Positions 8,733-17,552 of a DNA stretch of 34,092 bases are shown in pieces. The stretch covers positions 1-34,092 of the forward strand of contig CAZSAT010000079.1 in assembly GCA_964604675.1 (NCBI GenBank), given 5' to 3'. The notes below the pieces were generated by a model that had not been told where the DNA came from, ran no database searches, and saw only the letters and a list, made by a program, of their open reading frames with translations. How positions within the stretch are numbered: position 1 is the stretch's first letter; each line of letters starts with the position of its first letter. The position numbers and the translations under genes were made by a program. Source of the DNA: CAZSAT01 sp964604675 (GTDB taxonomy: Bacteria > Myxococcota_A > UBA796 > CAJQPC01).

Positions 8733-9664
8733 CCCTGCTGTTGCTCGCCTGCACCGACAGCGGCCCCGAGGGCCACGACACCTCGGCCACGGCGTCCGAT
8801 CGCGGTCCCTGGACCACCCCCGCGCCCTCGGTGCTCGACGCCCCCGCACGCCTGGTGGGCTTCGCCGACGTGCACGGCGACTACCAGGCAGCGATCGACG
8901 TGCTGAAGCTCGCCGGGCTCATCGACGACGACCTGGCGTGGACCGGCGGCGACACGGTGGTCGTGCAGACCGGCGACCAGCTCGACCGCGGCGACGGCGA
9001 GCAGGCCATCCTCGACCTCTTCGAGCTGCTCAGCGAGCAGGCCTGGGACGCGGGCGGTGGCTTCTACCCGCTGCTCGGCAACCACGAGACCATGAACGTG
9101 CAGCTCGACCTGCGCTACGTCACCGACGGTGGCTTCGAGGACTTCGCCGACACCGAGCACGACCCCGAAGACCCGGAGCTCGCCAGCTACCCCGAGTCCC
9201 AGAGGGGCCGGGTGGCGGCCTTCCGTCCGGGGGGCCCCTACGCCACCCTGCTCGCCGGCCACAACCTCACGATGCAGGTGGGCGGCACGGTGTTCGTGCA
9301 CGGGGGCATCCTGCCCGACCATGCCACCGCCGGGCTGCAGACCATCAACGACGAGGTGCGAAGCTGGATGCTCGGGGAAGCCTCCGAGCCGCAGACCTGG
9401 GTCGGCTCCAGCGACGCGCCGGTGTGGACCCGCGTCTACTCCGACGACGGCGACGACGACGCGGACCAGGCCTGCAGCCTGCTCGAGGAAGCGCTCGACC
9501 TCCTCGGCGCCGACCGCATGGTGGTGGGGCACACCGTGCAGGACCAGGCCAACCCGGCGTGCAACGACCGCGTCTGGCGCGTGGACGTGGGCATGGCCGA
9601 CTACTACGGCGGACGGCCGGCCGCGGTCGAGATCGTGGACGGGGCCGTCACCCTGCTCGAGTAG
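8729..9664 (+). CDS. calcineurin-like (Shewanella-like/SLP type) phosphatase lipoprotein
   Basis: A 311-residue lipid-anchored metallophosphoesterase. It starts MTLLLLACT (Cys8), and this start is forced because an in-frame TGA lies at 8708-8710 with no start codon after it. The two-metal motifs are complete and in order: DVHGD (47-51), GDQLDRGD (82-89), GNHE (117-120), VHGG (190-193) and GHT (267-269). The order and the spacing between GNHE and VHGG fit Shewanella-like PPP-type phosphatases, which dephosphorylate phosphotyrosine or other phosphoproteins. The lipid anchor places it outside the cytoplasm. Its ATG overlaps the aminotransferase stop by four bases, indicating translational coupling. 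The substrate is unknown. Confidence 0.88.
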   Translation: MTLLLLACTDSGPEGHDTSATASDRGPWTTPAPSVLDAPARLVGFADVHGDYQAAIDVLKLAGLIDDDLAWTGGDTVVVQTGDQLDRGDGEQAILDLFELLSEQAWDAGGGFYPLLGNHETMNVQLDLRYVTDGGFEDFADTEHDPEDPELASYPESQRGRVAAFRPGGPYATLLAGHNLTMQVGGTVFVHGGILPDHATAGLQTINDEVRSWMLGEASEPQTWVGSSDAPVWTRVYSDDGDDDADQACSLLEEALDLLGADRMVVGHTVQDQANPACNDRVWRVDVGMADYYGGRPAAVEIVDGAVTLLE

Positions 9665-9853
9665 ATACGGGCTGCCCTACCGGGAGATCCGCTACCCCCG
9701 GGACATCGGCGACCAGCTGGCCATCATCGGGGGCCAGGTCATGGCGGTCCATGGACCGGACCTACCCGGGCCCGACGCGGTCCCGACCGAGGCCCTCACG
9801 TAGACCTCCCCGCGAGCCGTTCCCGTCGGGAGAGGCTTCGGAAGCGAGCGCGC
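9665..9853 (+). other. intergenic region before minor-pilin operon
   Basis: These 189 bases follow the phosphatase and precede the first pilin gene. I see no gene of its own: a short open frame runs through 9660-9803 but has no start signal or recognisable product. The region probably holds the pilin promoter and 5' leader. A purine-rich GGGAGAGG around 9829-9836 lies too far from the GTG at 9854 to decide the start. Confidence 0.4.
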
Positions 9854-10339
9854 GTGATCCGTGCAGGCGATGCACACCCCCCCGACCGTCGTGGACACTC
9901 GCTCGTCGAGCTGATCACGGTGGTCGCGCTCGTCTCGGTCCTGGCCAGCGTGGGCCTGACGAGCACCGCCGAGCTCGATGCGCAGCAGGACGCCCAGGTG
10001 GACGTGCGGCGGGTGCGCTCCGCCCTCGTGCAGGCCCGGAGCCTCGCCCGCACCACGCAGCGCTGCGTGCGGGTCACGGTCACCGACCACCGCCTCGACG
10101 TGACCCCCTTCGACGTCTGCGACCCGGAGCCCAGCGCCGCAGCCAGCACCACGACGTGGGACCTCGAGCCCGGCATCACCTTGTCTGGCTTCAGCGACGG
10201 CAGCCGCACCCTGTTCTTCGACGCGGAGGGCGGACTCCAGGCCGACGAGCCGGTGGACCTCGACGTCGTCACTGCCCAGGGCACGCAGACCTACCGGATC
10301 TACCCGGCCATCGGCACGGTGCGGCTGGTGAGCGGGTGA
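9854..10339 (+). CDS. GspH/FimT-like minor pseudopilin
   Basis: A 161-residue type IV prepilin-like protein. The type III signal is RRGHSLVELITVVALVS: cleavage would fall between Gly14 and His15, leaving Glu19 at position +5 of the mature protein. The hydrophobic assembly helix runs to about residue 35, and a beta-rich C-terminal domain ends in TYRIYPAIGTVRLVSG, typical of GspH/FimT. Such subunits prime the tip of a type IV pilus or type II secretion pseudopilus. The start is GTG. The stop overlaps the start of the next pilin gene by four bases (GTGA), the first of three such overlaps in this operon. Confidence 0.85.
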   Translation: MIRAGDAHPPDRRGHSLVELITVVALVSVLASVGLTSTAELDAQQDAQVDVRRVRSALVQARSLARTTQRCVRVTVTDHRLDVTPFDVCDPEPSAAASTTTWDLEPGITLSGFSDGSRTLFFDAEGGLQADEPVDLDVVTAQGTQTYRIYPAIGTVRLVSG

Positions 10340-10728
10340 GGCGGCGCGGCGCCACGCTGGTCGAGCTGCTGATCGCCTTCGGCGTGCTGGCGGCCACCTC
10401 CACCATGACCACCTCGGCGGTGCTGTCGTACCTGAGCGCGGGCGAGGGGCAGAAGCACCTGACCCACGCGATGGGCATCGCCCAGTCCAAGGTCGAGGAC
10501 CTCCTGGTGCTCTACGCCGACGACCCCCTGCTGGACGGCGCCCACGGCCCCGAGCGCTACGACGCCGCCGGCGCGCCGACCGACAGCACCGACGCCTACC
10601 AGGTGAGCTGGACGGGCCGGCCGCACCCCGGCCTCGACGGCCTCCTCGTGCTGGAGGTCTCGGTGACCTGGACCGAGGGCCTCGGCCAGCGCAGCTTCGC
10701 GATCGAGACGGCGAGGACGGGCCCGTGA
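10336..10728 (+). CDS. PilV-like minor pilin
   Basis: A 130-residue prepilin. The GTG start at 10336 immediately gives RRRGATLVELLIAFGV, with cleavage after Gly5 and Glu10 as +5; no other start places the leader so close to the cleavage site. The N-terminal helix is followed by a short domain with AMGIAQSKVEDLL, the segment that often follows the helix in PilV/GspI proteins. It overlaps the genes on both sides by four bases. The role is minor pilin in pilus priming or adhesion, inferred from family and position between FimT-like and PilW-like genes. Confidence 0.83.
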   Translation: MRRRGATLVELLIAFGVLAATSTMTTSAVLSYLSAGEGQKHLTHAMGIAQSKVEDLLVLYADDPLLDGAHGPERYDAAGAPTDSTDAYQVSWTGRPHPGLDGLLVLEVSVTWTEGLGQRSFAIETARTGP

Positions 10729-11759
10729 CGGGGTCGCGCGCCGGCTCGTCGCTGGTGGAGTTCCTGGTGAGCACCGCCATCGCCGGGGTGCTCACGAGCG
10801 TGGCCATGGCCTCGATCCTCCAGGTCCTCCGCACCGCCACGGAGGAGGGCCACCGGACCGAGGCCGACGAGGAGATCAAGCTCACCGCCGAGTGGCTGGC
10901 CGCCTCGGTGCGCGGGGTCGGAGGCGACGCCTTGTCGCCCTGGATGGCGCTGCACGTCGAGCAGGACGTGGCGATGGGGCGCACCGACCGCGTCACCTGG
11001 GCGGGTGTGGACCCCGACCAGACCGCCTGCCGACTGGGCGCGCACGACGGGCGGGACGGCTACGCGCTCGACTTCGACGCCGGGACCGCAGCGTGCTGCC
11101 TGGACGACGAGCTCGCGGACCGGCAGGCCATGCTGGTCACCCCCGAGGGGGAGGCCTGGCGCTCGCTGCAGATCGCCTCCGTCGACGTCGATCGCGACGG
11201 GTGCAGCGTGAGCTTCTCCGACCTCGGCGTGCAGCCGGCCGGCTCGCGGGTGGCGAGCTCGGGGCTCCTCCGCGCCAACGATCGCCTGCCCGCGGTCGCC
11301 GACGTCGACGCCGCCTTCGAGCAGGCCACGCTGCTCGTGGTGGACGTGCAGCGGCTCTCCCTGGACCCGTCTACCCACGAGCTGCGTCTGGAGGAGGATC
11401 GCGCCCCCCTCGACGGGCGCCTCGAGAGCCGGGTGGTGCTCGACCGGGTGCACGACCTGCAGGTCGCGCTCGGCTACGACTGCCACCCCCGCGACGGCCG
11501 GGTGACCAACGCGGGCGACGCCTCGGACGAGTGGCTGGGCAACGCCCCGGGCGACGCGCTCGGCCACCAGGGCCTCACCGACGCCCGCTCCGACGACCTG
11601 CGCATGGTCACCCTCGGCTTCGTGCACGGCAGCCCGACCCGCGGCCCCGACGCGAACGCCGTGCGGCTCCTCGACGGCGAGGTGCTCACCACCCCGTCGG
11701 TGCTCCTGCGCGCCCACACCACCCGGGTCGCCTTCCGCCACCTGGTGCAGCTCCGATGA
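10725..11759 (+). CDS. PilW-like minor pilin
   Basis: A 344-residue prepilin with leader RAGSSLVEFLVSTAIAG: cleavage after Gly7 and Glu12 as +5. The long C-terminal region, with paired cysteines (for example AACCLDDE) and many Asp residues, is typical of the larger PilW/GspJ subunits. The start codon is GTG and overlaps the previous stop (GTGA). The TGA overlaps the ATG of the PilX-like gene. Minor pilin of a type IV pilus tip complex is the most likely role; a type II secretion pseudopilin (GspJ) is the alternative. Confidence 0.83.
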   Translation: MTGSRAGSSLVEFLVSTAIAGVLTSVAMASILQVLRTATEEGHRTEADEEIKLTAEWLAASVRGVGGDALSPWMALHVEQDVAMGRTDRVTWAGVDPDQTACRLGAHDGRDGYALDFDAGTAACCLDDELADRQAMLVTPEGEAWRSLQIASVDVDRDGCSVSFSDLGVQPAGSRVASSGLLRANDRLPAVADVDAAFEQATLLVVDVQRLSLDPSTHELRLEEDRAPLDGRLESRVVLDRVHDLQVALGYDCHPRDGRVTNAGDASDEWLGNAPGDALGHQGLTDARSDDLRMVTLGFVHGSPTRGPDANAVRLLDGEVLTTPSVLLRAHTTRVAFRHLVQLR

Positions 11760-14293
11760 CTGCGCGTCGCCACCGCGGAGGCTTCGCCCTCGCCACGGCC
11801 CTGATGCTGGTGGTGGTCGTGACCGGCAGCCTCGGGCTGCTCTTCTACGCGCTGGACTCGACCGTGCGCGTCAGCCGCCACCAGCGCCACCAGCTGCAGA
11901 GCTTCTACGCCTGCGACGGGCTCGACCGGATCGTGGTGGCGCTGCTCGACGACTACGTGTCGGACGCGGGAAGCCCCGACGCCGACGGGCTCGAGGGCTG
12001 GCTCTGTGGCGTGGGCGGAGGCTGCGGCGAGGCGCTGCTGCCCGAGCTCGTGCCCGAAGGCTTCGAGCTGACCGACTTCGCGGTCGACACGGTGGCCACC
12101 GGGCTGGTCGCCCCGTTGGCCACGGGACCCTTCCGCGGGCTCGCGAGCGAACAGACCGTGCTGGCGGTGACGATGGACCTGGTGAAGCCGCACGAGGAGC
12201 TGCCCTACCGCTGCCAGATCCGGCGCGAGGCGGCCATCGGGCGGGTCGCGGGCACCCAGTTCTTCCTCCGCAGCGAGGGCTACACCGACTGGTTCCCCGA
12301 CGACGCCGTGGCGGTCGACGGTCGCGTGCACGTCAACGGCGATCTCTGCCTCGCGGGCCGGGCCGGGCTCCGCCTCGGGCGGGTGACCGCCTCGGGCAGC
12401 CTGCTCCACCCCCAGAACGACGCCTGCCTGACCGACGAGGGCCCCGAGTCCGGGTTCGCCGAGCTGGCCACCGAGGCGGGCTTCGAGCGCTTCGCGATCT
12501 GGAGCGAGGGCACCGACCACGGCTGCACCCGCTGCGGCGGCACCGACGTGCCGTGGACCGCCTGGGCCGAGGCCACCTGGCGGGGCCGGGTGCTCGACAG
12601 TGCCCACGGCGTCGCGTCGCTCCGGCCCGCGGTCGAGGCCACGCCGACCGTGCAGTCCGGTGCGGACGCCCTCGGCCTCCCGGTCGACAACGCCGGCACC
12701 GTGCGCTTCGCCGTCGAGCCGCTCCCCGGGGCCACCGACCTCGACGTGCTCGCGGCCAGCCTCTCCCACCAGGCCCACCTCCGGATCCTGAACGGGGTCT
12801 GGTACCTCCAGGACCCCGCCGATCCGACCGCCTGGCCCGGCGTGCCGATCTGGTCGGATCACCCCGGCCACCTCGTGTCGGAGGGCGAGGAGGGGGTCGA
12901 GGCCTGGGGCATGCCCATCGGCCAGGAGGACGTGGGCGACGCACGGGGCTGGAAGTCGCAGCCCCCGCACCGCTACTCGTACTACCGCTTCAACCCCGCG
13001 AACGGCCGGCTGCACGTGCCCACGCCGAGCCGGGACTACGTGGTGTCGTACGGCTCGCTCACCCGGCTCGACGACGGCGTGTGGGGACCCGCCCGCTGGG
13101 TGGATCCAGGCATGCGCCCCAAGTGCAAGAAGGGCCGCGGCAAGCAGCTCGGGCTCGTCGACGCGTGGACGCCGGCCGGGTGTGGCGAGGGGGCGTCGCC
13201 CACCGCCCGGCACCTCGACGCCACCCGGGGGGGCTTCCGGGATCCGCTGGTGGAGCTCCAGGCCGACACCGACGACCGCGCCAACATCCTGCCGATGAAC
13301 TTCGACGTGGCGGCCTTCCTCGATGCGCTGGCCGACGACGGCACCGGCGAGCTGGGCAGCTACTTCTGCGACGCGGGCGATGGGTGCTTCATGGACGAGC
13401 CCTTCAACGGCATCGTCTGGATCTCGCTCACCTGGCCGGGCTCGATGGCCGACGGCCAGCCCTACGCCGCTCCCGGCCAGGGCGACGTCGGCCCGCTGCC
13501 CACCGCCGAGCAGCCCGTCGGCCCCGGTCACGCCGCGGCCCAGCAGGCCCTGCCCATGCCCCTCTGCACGACCGACCGCGCCTACGTCGGCGACGACCTG
13601 ACGGGCGGGGACTTCTTCGTGGCGCCGAGCTGCGACGACTACGGCTACGGCGACCGGGACGCCGACGGCGCGGCCCGACCCAACGCCGTGCGGATCTTCC
13701 ACGCCGCCGACCTGCTCGCCGAGGGACGCGGCGGGCCCGTGCTCGACCGGGACGGCGACGGCCACGCCGACGGCCTGACCCTGGCGAGCAACCTGCCGGT
13801 GTACCTGCTCGGTCCGACCAACACCACCTCCGACGCCGACGACGCCTCGTCGGAGGCCTGGACGCCGTTCTACGTGGCGGCGGACCAGGTGACCCTGATG
13901 TCCTCGGCCTGGGACGACGAGCACGCCCCCTGGGGCGAGCGCGCCCGGGACACCGCCGGCGGCCGGGTCGCTGCCGACACCACCTTTTGCGTGTCGGTGC
14001 TGGCCGGCTGGGCGCGCTCGGCGGAGGACCCCGGCGCGGCCTACAGCGGCGGTGTGCAGGGCTTCCTGCGCACGATCGAGGACTGGTCGGGCGCCACCGC
14101 GACCTTCCGGGGTGCGCTGGACATCGGCTACGCCTCGGTGCACCACCGCTGGCCCCCCTCGGACGAGGCGGAGGTCGCGGTCGCGCCCACCTGGGACCTG
14201 GCCCACGACCCCCACCTGACGAACCTGGACAACAGCCCGCCGGGGGCCGCGACCTACGTGGTGCACGGACCGACGCGCTGGCAAGGGAGATGA
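11756..14293 (+). CDS. large PilX/GspK-like pilus-associated protein
   Basis: An 845-residue protein with a PilX/GspK-type N-terminus: MTARRHRGGFALATALML followed by a hydrophobic helix to about residue 35. The probable cleavage is after Gly9. Position +5 is Thr14, not Glu, as is usual for PilX/GspK. The rest is unusually long for PilX (normally about 200 residues) and is rich in Cys, Trp and Asp, with CTRCGG near residue 260 and a DxDxDG calcium-loop-like segment, DRDGDGHADG, around 664-673. It may combine the PilX role with an adhesin-like tip domain, a role played elsewhere by PilY1, which is not seen here. It overlaps PilW by four bases and is followed by the HDOD gene one base later. Confidence 0.78.
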   Translation: MTARRHRGGFALATALMLVVVVTGSLGLLFYALDSTVRVSRHQRHQLQSFYACDGLDRIVVALLDDYVSDAGSPDADGLEGWLCGVGGGCGEALLPELVPEGFELTDFAVDTVATGLVAPLATGPFRGLASEQTVLAVTMDLVKPHEELPYRCQIRREAAIGRVAGTQFFLRSEGYTDWFPDDAVAVDGRVHVNGDLCLAGRAGLRLGRVTASGSLLHPQNDACLTDEGPESGFAELATEAGFERFAIWSEGTDHGCTRCGGTDVPWTAWAEATWRGRVLDSAHGVASLRPAVEATPTVQSGADALGLPVDNAGTVRFAVEPLPGATDLDVLAASLSHQAHLRILNGVWYLQDPADPTAWPGVPIWSDHPGHLVSEGEEGVEAWGMPIGQEDVGDARGWKSQPPHRYSYYRFNPANGRLHVPTPSRDYVVSYGSLTRLDDGVWGPARWVDPGMRPKCKKGRGKQLGLVDAWTPAGCGEGASPTARHLDATRGGFRDPLVELQADTDDRANILPMNFDVAAFLDALADDGTGELGSYFCDAGDGCFMDEPFNGIVWISLTWPGSMADGQPYAAPGQGDVGPLPTAEQPVGPGHAAAQQALPMPLCTTDRAYVGDDLTGGDFFVAPSCDDYGYGDRDADGAARPNAVRIFHAADLLAEGRGGPVLDRDGDGHADGLTLASNLPVYLLGPTNTTSDADDASSEAWTPFYVAADQVTLMSSAWDDEHAPWGERARDTAGGRVAADTTFCVSVLAGWARSAEDPGAAYSGGVQGFLRTIEDWSGATATFRGALDIGYASVHHRWPPSDEAEVAVAPTWDLAHDPHLTNLDNSPPGAATYVVHGPTRWQGR

Positions 14294-14294
14294 C

Positions 14295-15215
14295 GTGAAC
14301 CGACCGCCGCACGACCCGCAGCCGATCGCGAGCCGCATGGCGGCCCGGGCCCGGGCCCTGACCCTGGAGCGCCTCCGTGCCCTGCGCAGCGGCCTGGGTG
14401 CGTGCCCCGAGGCCGACCTCCTCCGGCGCCTCGAGCTGCGCATCGTGCGCAAGGACCTCGACCTCCCGCGCTTCCCCGACGTGGCGATCCTGCTCAGCCG
14501 GACCATGGCCGAGCCGAACCTCACCGTGCCCCGGATCGTCGAGGTGGTGCGGCAGGATCCGGAGGTGGTCCACCAGGTCGTCGCAGCGGCGAGCACCTCC
14601 CACTTCGCGCGGAGCCCGAAGACCCTCGATCAGGCCATCGTGCGCATGGGCCTCGCGAGGGTGTGGAAGGTGGGCGTCGGCCAGGCCCTGGAGCGCGTGG
14701 CCTTCCTCGTGCCCCACCAGCAGGAGGCGGTGGCCGCCCTGCGCGACCGGGGGCTGTTCATCGGCGAGCTCGCCGAGCGCCTCGCGGGCGAGGGCCGCGG
14801 CCCCCACTACATGGCCGGTCTCTTCGAGCCCGTCGGCGAGATGCTCGTGCACCGCGACGCGCCGCCGTCGCGGTCCGGCCGCGCCCCTGCAGCCGCCTTC
14901 GTCCGTCGCCTCGCCGCGGACGTGCGCCAGCTCCTCAGCTTCCTCGCGGTGTGCGAGTGGGGCATCGGCGACGAGTGCGCGTCGGCCATCTGGTTCCACG
15001 GTGACCCCTCCCGGGCGCCCGAGGCCTTCCGGCGCACCGCTGCGCTCGTCGCCGTGGCCGAGCGCACGGTGGCCGTGGTCGCCGACGAGGCGCGTCCGTG
15101 CCCCGGGCTGCCCGCGCTGCTCGCCGCCATCGACCGCGAGGCGCTGGGCATCGAGGGCCTGGTCGAGCTCGCCCGAGAGGTCGGCGACGAGCTCCGCGGC
15201 CGCCAGGCGGCCTGA
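14295..15215 (+). CDS. HDOD-domain regulatory protein
   Basis: A 306-residue cytoplasmic protein with a HDOD domain, the HD-related output domain of bacterial signalling proteins, starting near residue 57. The recognisable part runs from LDLPRFPDVAILLS (55-68), through IVEVVRQDPEVVHQVV (81-96), to QAIVRMGLARVWKVGVGQ (113-130). HDOD proteins lack catalytic HD residues and act by protein contacts, often downstream of cyclic-di-GMP, in motility and type IV pilus control. The GTG start is preceded by AAGGGAGA (14283-14290). It follows the PilX-like gene by one base and converges on the PilB-like ATPase gene with only three bases between the stops, so a link to pilus regulation is likely but inferred. 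Confidence 0.83.
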   Translation: MNRPPHDPQPIASRMAARARALTLERLRALRSGLGACPEADLLRRLELRIVRKDLDLPRFPDVAILLSRTMAEPNLTVPRIVEVVRQDPEVVHQVVAAASTSHFARSPKTLDQAIVRMGLARVWKVGVGQALERVAFLVPHQQEAVAALRDRGLFIGELAERLAGEGRGPHYMAGLFEPVGEMLVHRDAPPSRSGRAPAAAFVRRLAADVRQLLSFLAVCEWGIGDECASAIWFHGDPSRAPEAFRRTAALVAVAERTVAVVADEARPCPGLPALLAAIDREALGIEGLVELAREVGDELRGRQAA

Positions 15216-15218
15216 GGG

Positions 15219-17549
15219 CTACCGGTCGCAGACCGTGAGCACCTGCTGGAGGTCGGTGTCCCCGGCGATGGCCTTGGCGAGGCCGTCCTGCAGCAGGGTC
15301 GTCATGCCGCACGCCCGTGCGATGCGCCGCACCTCCGACGCCGTGCCCTTGCGCTGGATGGCGGAGCGGATGCCGTCGTCGACCAGCAGGAGCTCGTGCA
15401 GCGCCACGCGCCCGCGGTAGCCCGTTCCGCCGCAGTGCTCGCAGCCCGCGACCCGCCACAGCTTCAGGTCCGAGCGCTTCTGGATGCCCAGGTGCTTCTC
15501 CAGGTCGTCGGGACCGTAGAGCTTGGCGATGCGCTGGAACTCGGTCGCCGAGGAGGGGCGGTTGCTGCGGCAGTGGGTGCAGAGCCGCCGCGCGAGCCTC
15601 TGGGCGAGCACCGCCACCAGCGAGTCCCCGAAGCTGAAGGGATCGATGCCCATGTCCAGCAGGCGGGTGACGGTCTCCGGAGCCGTGTTCGTGTGCAGGG
15701 TCGAGAACACCAGGTGGCCCGTGAGCGAAGCCTCGACGGCCACCGACACGGTCTCGAGGTCCCGCATCTCGCCGATCATGATCACGTCGGGGTCCGCGCG
15801 CAGGAAGGAGCGCAGGGCCGCCGCGAAGGTGAGGCCCGCCTTCCGGTTCACCTGCACCTGCCGCAGGCCGGGCTGCGTGATCTCCACCGGGTCCTCGGCG
15901 GTCCAGATCTTGCGCTCCACGTCGTTGATGTGGCCGAGGGCCGAGTGCAGGGTCGTGGTCTTGCCCGAGCCGGTCGGGCCCACGCAGAGCACCAGCCCGT
16001 ACGGCCTGCGGATCGCCCGCGTCAGGCCTTCGAGGTTCGAAGCGGAGAAGCCCATCTGCTCCAGGGGCAGCGGCTCGCTGCCGGCCAGGACCCGCAGGAC
16101 CACGTCCTCGTCGCCGTCGAGCGTGGGGATGGTCGCCACCCGGAGCTCGATCTTCCGCCCGTCGAGCACCAGGGAGATCTTGCCGTCCTGGGGCTGACGC
16201 CGCTCGGCGATGTCGAGCGACGCCATCACCTTGTAGCGACCCACCAGGGCCCGACGGAGGGCCGCGCGGGTGCTGAGGTAGGCCTGGCAGCGGCCGTCGA
16301 TCCGGAAGCGGACCTGCAGCTCCTGGTCGGGACCGTTGGGCTCGATGTGCACGTCGGAGGCGCCGCTCCGCACCGCGTCCTCGACGATCTGGTGGGCGAG
16401 CTTCACCACCGGGTGGTCGTCCTCGCGGACGGGCGCCTCGTCGACCTCCACGGGCTCGGGGTCGGCCTCTCGGAGGTGGGAGTCCAGCTCGCGGAAGAGG
16501 TCGTCGATCGCCGCGCCGTGCGTCCGGGAGCCCTGGGCGCGCGCTCCCACCGTCTGGAGCTCGCGGTCGAGCTGGCTGCCGCTCACGAGCACCCGCAGGA
16601 TGCGCTTCTTGACGTGGCGCCGGACGACGTCGAGGTGGTCGTTGCCCAGGGGATCGGCGACCGCGACGGTCAGGGCCTGGGTCGTCGAGCTCAGCGGCAG
16701 CACGCCGTAGCGCTCCGCGATCCCCTCGGGCAGCTCGGCGAGCACCTCCGCGTCCAGCTCCACGTCGTCGAGGTCCACGAAGGGGAGGCGGAACTTGCGG
16801 GCGAGCGTGCGGCACACCGCCTCCTCGGTGACGAGCCCGCGCTCCACGAGGATGTCGCCGAGCCGGAGCTGCCGGAGGCGACGCTGCTGGCGCACGGCGT
16901 GCTGCACGTCGTGGTCCTCGACCAGCCCCTGCTCGATGAGCACGTCGCCCAGCCGCATCGCGCTCTCGGCCCGGAGCCCCTCGGCGCGCTCGGCCTCCAA
17001 CGGGCTGAGCTTGCCGTGCTGCACGAGGATCTGCCCGAGCGGGATGCGCTTGAACTCCGCCTGCGCCCTCGCGGCGTCCTCGACCTGCTCCTCCGACACG
17101 AGCCCGGCCTCGACCAGCATCCGGCCCAGCGGTTGGGGGTCCTCGAAGGCCCGCACGGCCCGGCTGAAGAAGTAGAGCTCCGAGTAGGGACCGCTCGGCC
17201 CGAGCGCCACCCCGAAGAAGCCGAGCGGGCTCGCGATGTCGGCGCGATCGACCCGCACCCGGAAGGACCGGTCGCCCATCAGGTGCACCCGGAGGTCGGC
17301 GAGCGACTTGGAGATCACGAGCTTCGGGCTCTCGTCGGGCACCGCCTCGAAGCCCACGAACGCGATCTCCTCGGCCGGGAACTCGAGCTCCACCTCGGTG
17401 CCCTCGCTGGCATGGGTCCAGAGCGTGATCGAGCGCGTCCAGCAGTGCAGGGGCTCGATCAGCCCGCGGGTGGTGGCGCCGTCCACGAAGCCGATCGTGA
17501 CCGGCACGTGCTCGTCGGTAGCGGGGGGCGGTGACGTCGCGATCTGCAC
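15219..17549 (-). CDS. type IV pilus / type II secretion assembly ATPase (PilB/GspE family)
   Basis: A 776-residue hexameric ATPase that powers pilin polymerisation at the inner membrane. A PilZ-like beta-rich region may occupy about 15-135. Four tandem helical-hairpin repeats follow, each with an (L)GxxLVExGLV-type core, starting near 141, 171, 200 and 230; the last leads into RLPFVDLDD as in MshE/PilB N domains. The catalytic core has Walker A GPTGSGKT (524-531), an Asp box near 546-556, Walker B VIMIGEMRD (589-597), a His box TGHLVFSTLHTN (610-621) and a zinc tetracysteine (Cys657, Cys660, Cys703, Cys706). The start is GTG. It lies three bases after the preceding lipoprotein gene on the same strand. 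The convergent minor-pilin operon suggests both serve one machine. Confidence 0.93.
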   Translation of the reverse strand: MQIATSPPPATDEHVPVTIGFVDGATTRGLIEPLHCWTRSITLWTHASEGTEVELEFPAEEIAFVGFEAVPDESPKLVISKSLADLRVHLMGDRSFRVRVDRADIASPLGFFGVALGPSGPYSELYFFSRAVRAFEDPQPLGRMLVEAGLVSEEQVEDAARAQAEFKRIPLGQILVQHGKLSPLEAERAEGLRAESAMRLGDVLIEQGLVEDHDVQHAVRQQRRLRQLRLGDILVERGLVTEEAVCRTLARKFRLPFVDLDDVELDAEVLAELPEGIAERYGVLPLSSTTQALTVAVADPLGNDHLDVVRRHVKKRILRVLVSGSQLDRELQTVGARAQGSRTHGAAIDDLFRELDSHLREADPEPVEVDEAPVREDDHPVVKLAHQIVEDAVRSGASDVHIEPNGPDQELQVRFRIDGRCQAYLSTRAALRRALVGRYKVMASLDIAERRQPQDGKISLVLDGRKIELRVATIPTLDGDEDVVLRVLAGSEPLPLEQMGFSASNLEGLTRAIRRPYGLVLCVGPTGSGKTTTLHSALGHINDVERKIWTAEDPVEITQPGLRQVQVNRKAGLTFAAALRSFLRADPDVIMIGEMRDLETVSVAVEASLTGHLVFSTLHTNTAPETVTRLLDMGIDPFSFGDSLVAVLAQRLARRLCTHCRSNRPSSATEFQRIAKLYGPDDLEKHLGIQKRSDLKLWRVAGCEHCGGTGYRGRVALHELLLVDDGIRSAIQRKGTASEVRRIARACGMTTLLQDGLAKAIAGDTDLQQVLTVCDR

Positions 17550-17552
17550 GGT

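Noticed and set aside
9665..9803. A short open frame after the phosphatase gene (LPYREIRYPRDIGDQLAIIGG).
   Set aside because: No start codon or ribosome binding site of its own, and no family recognised; probably chance.
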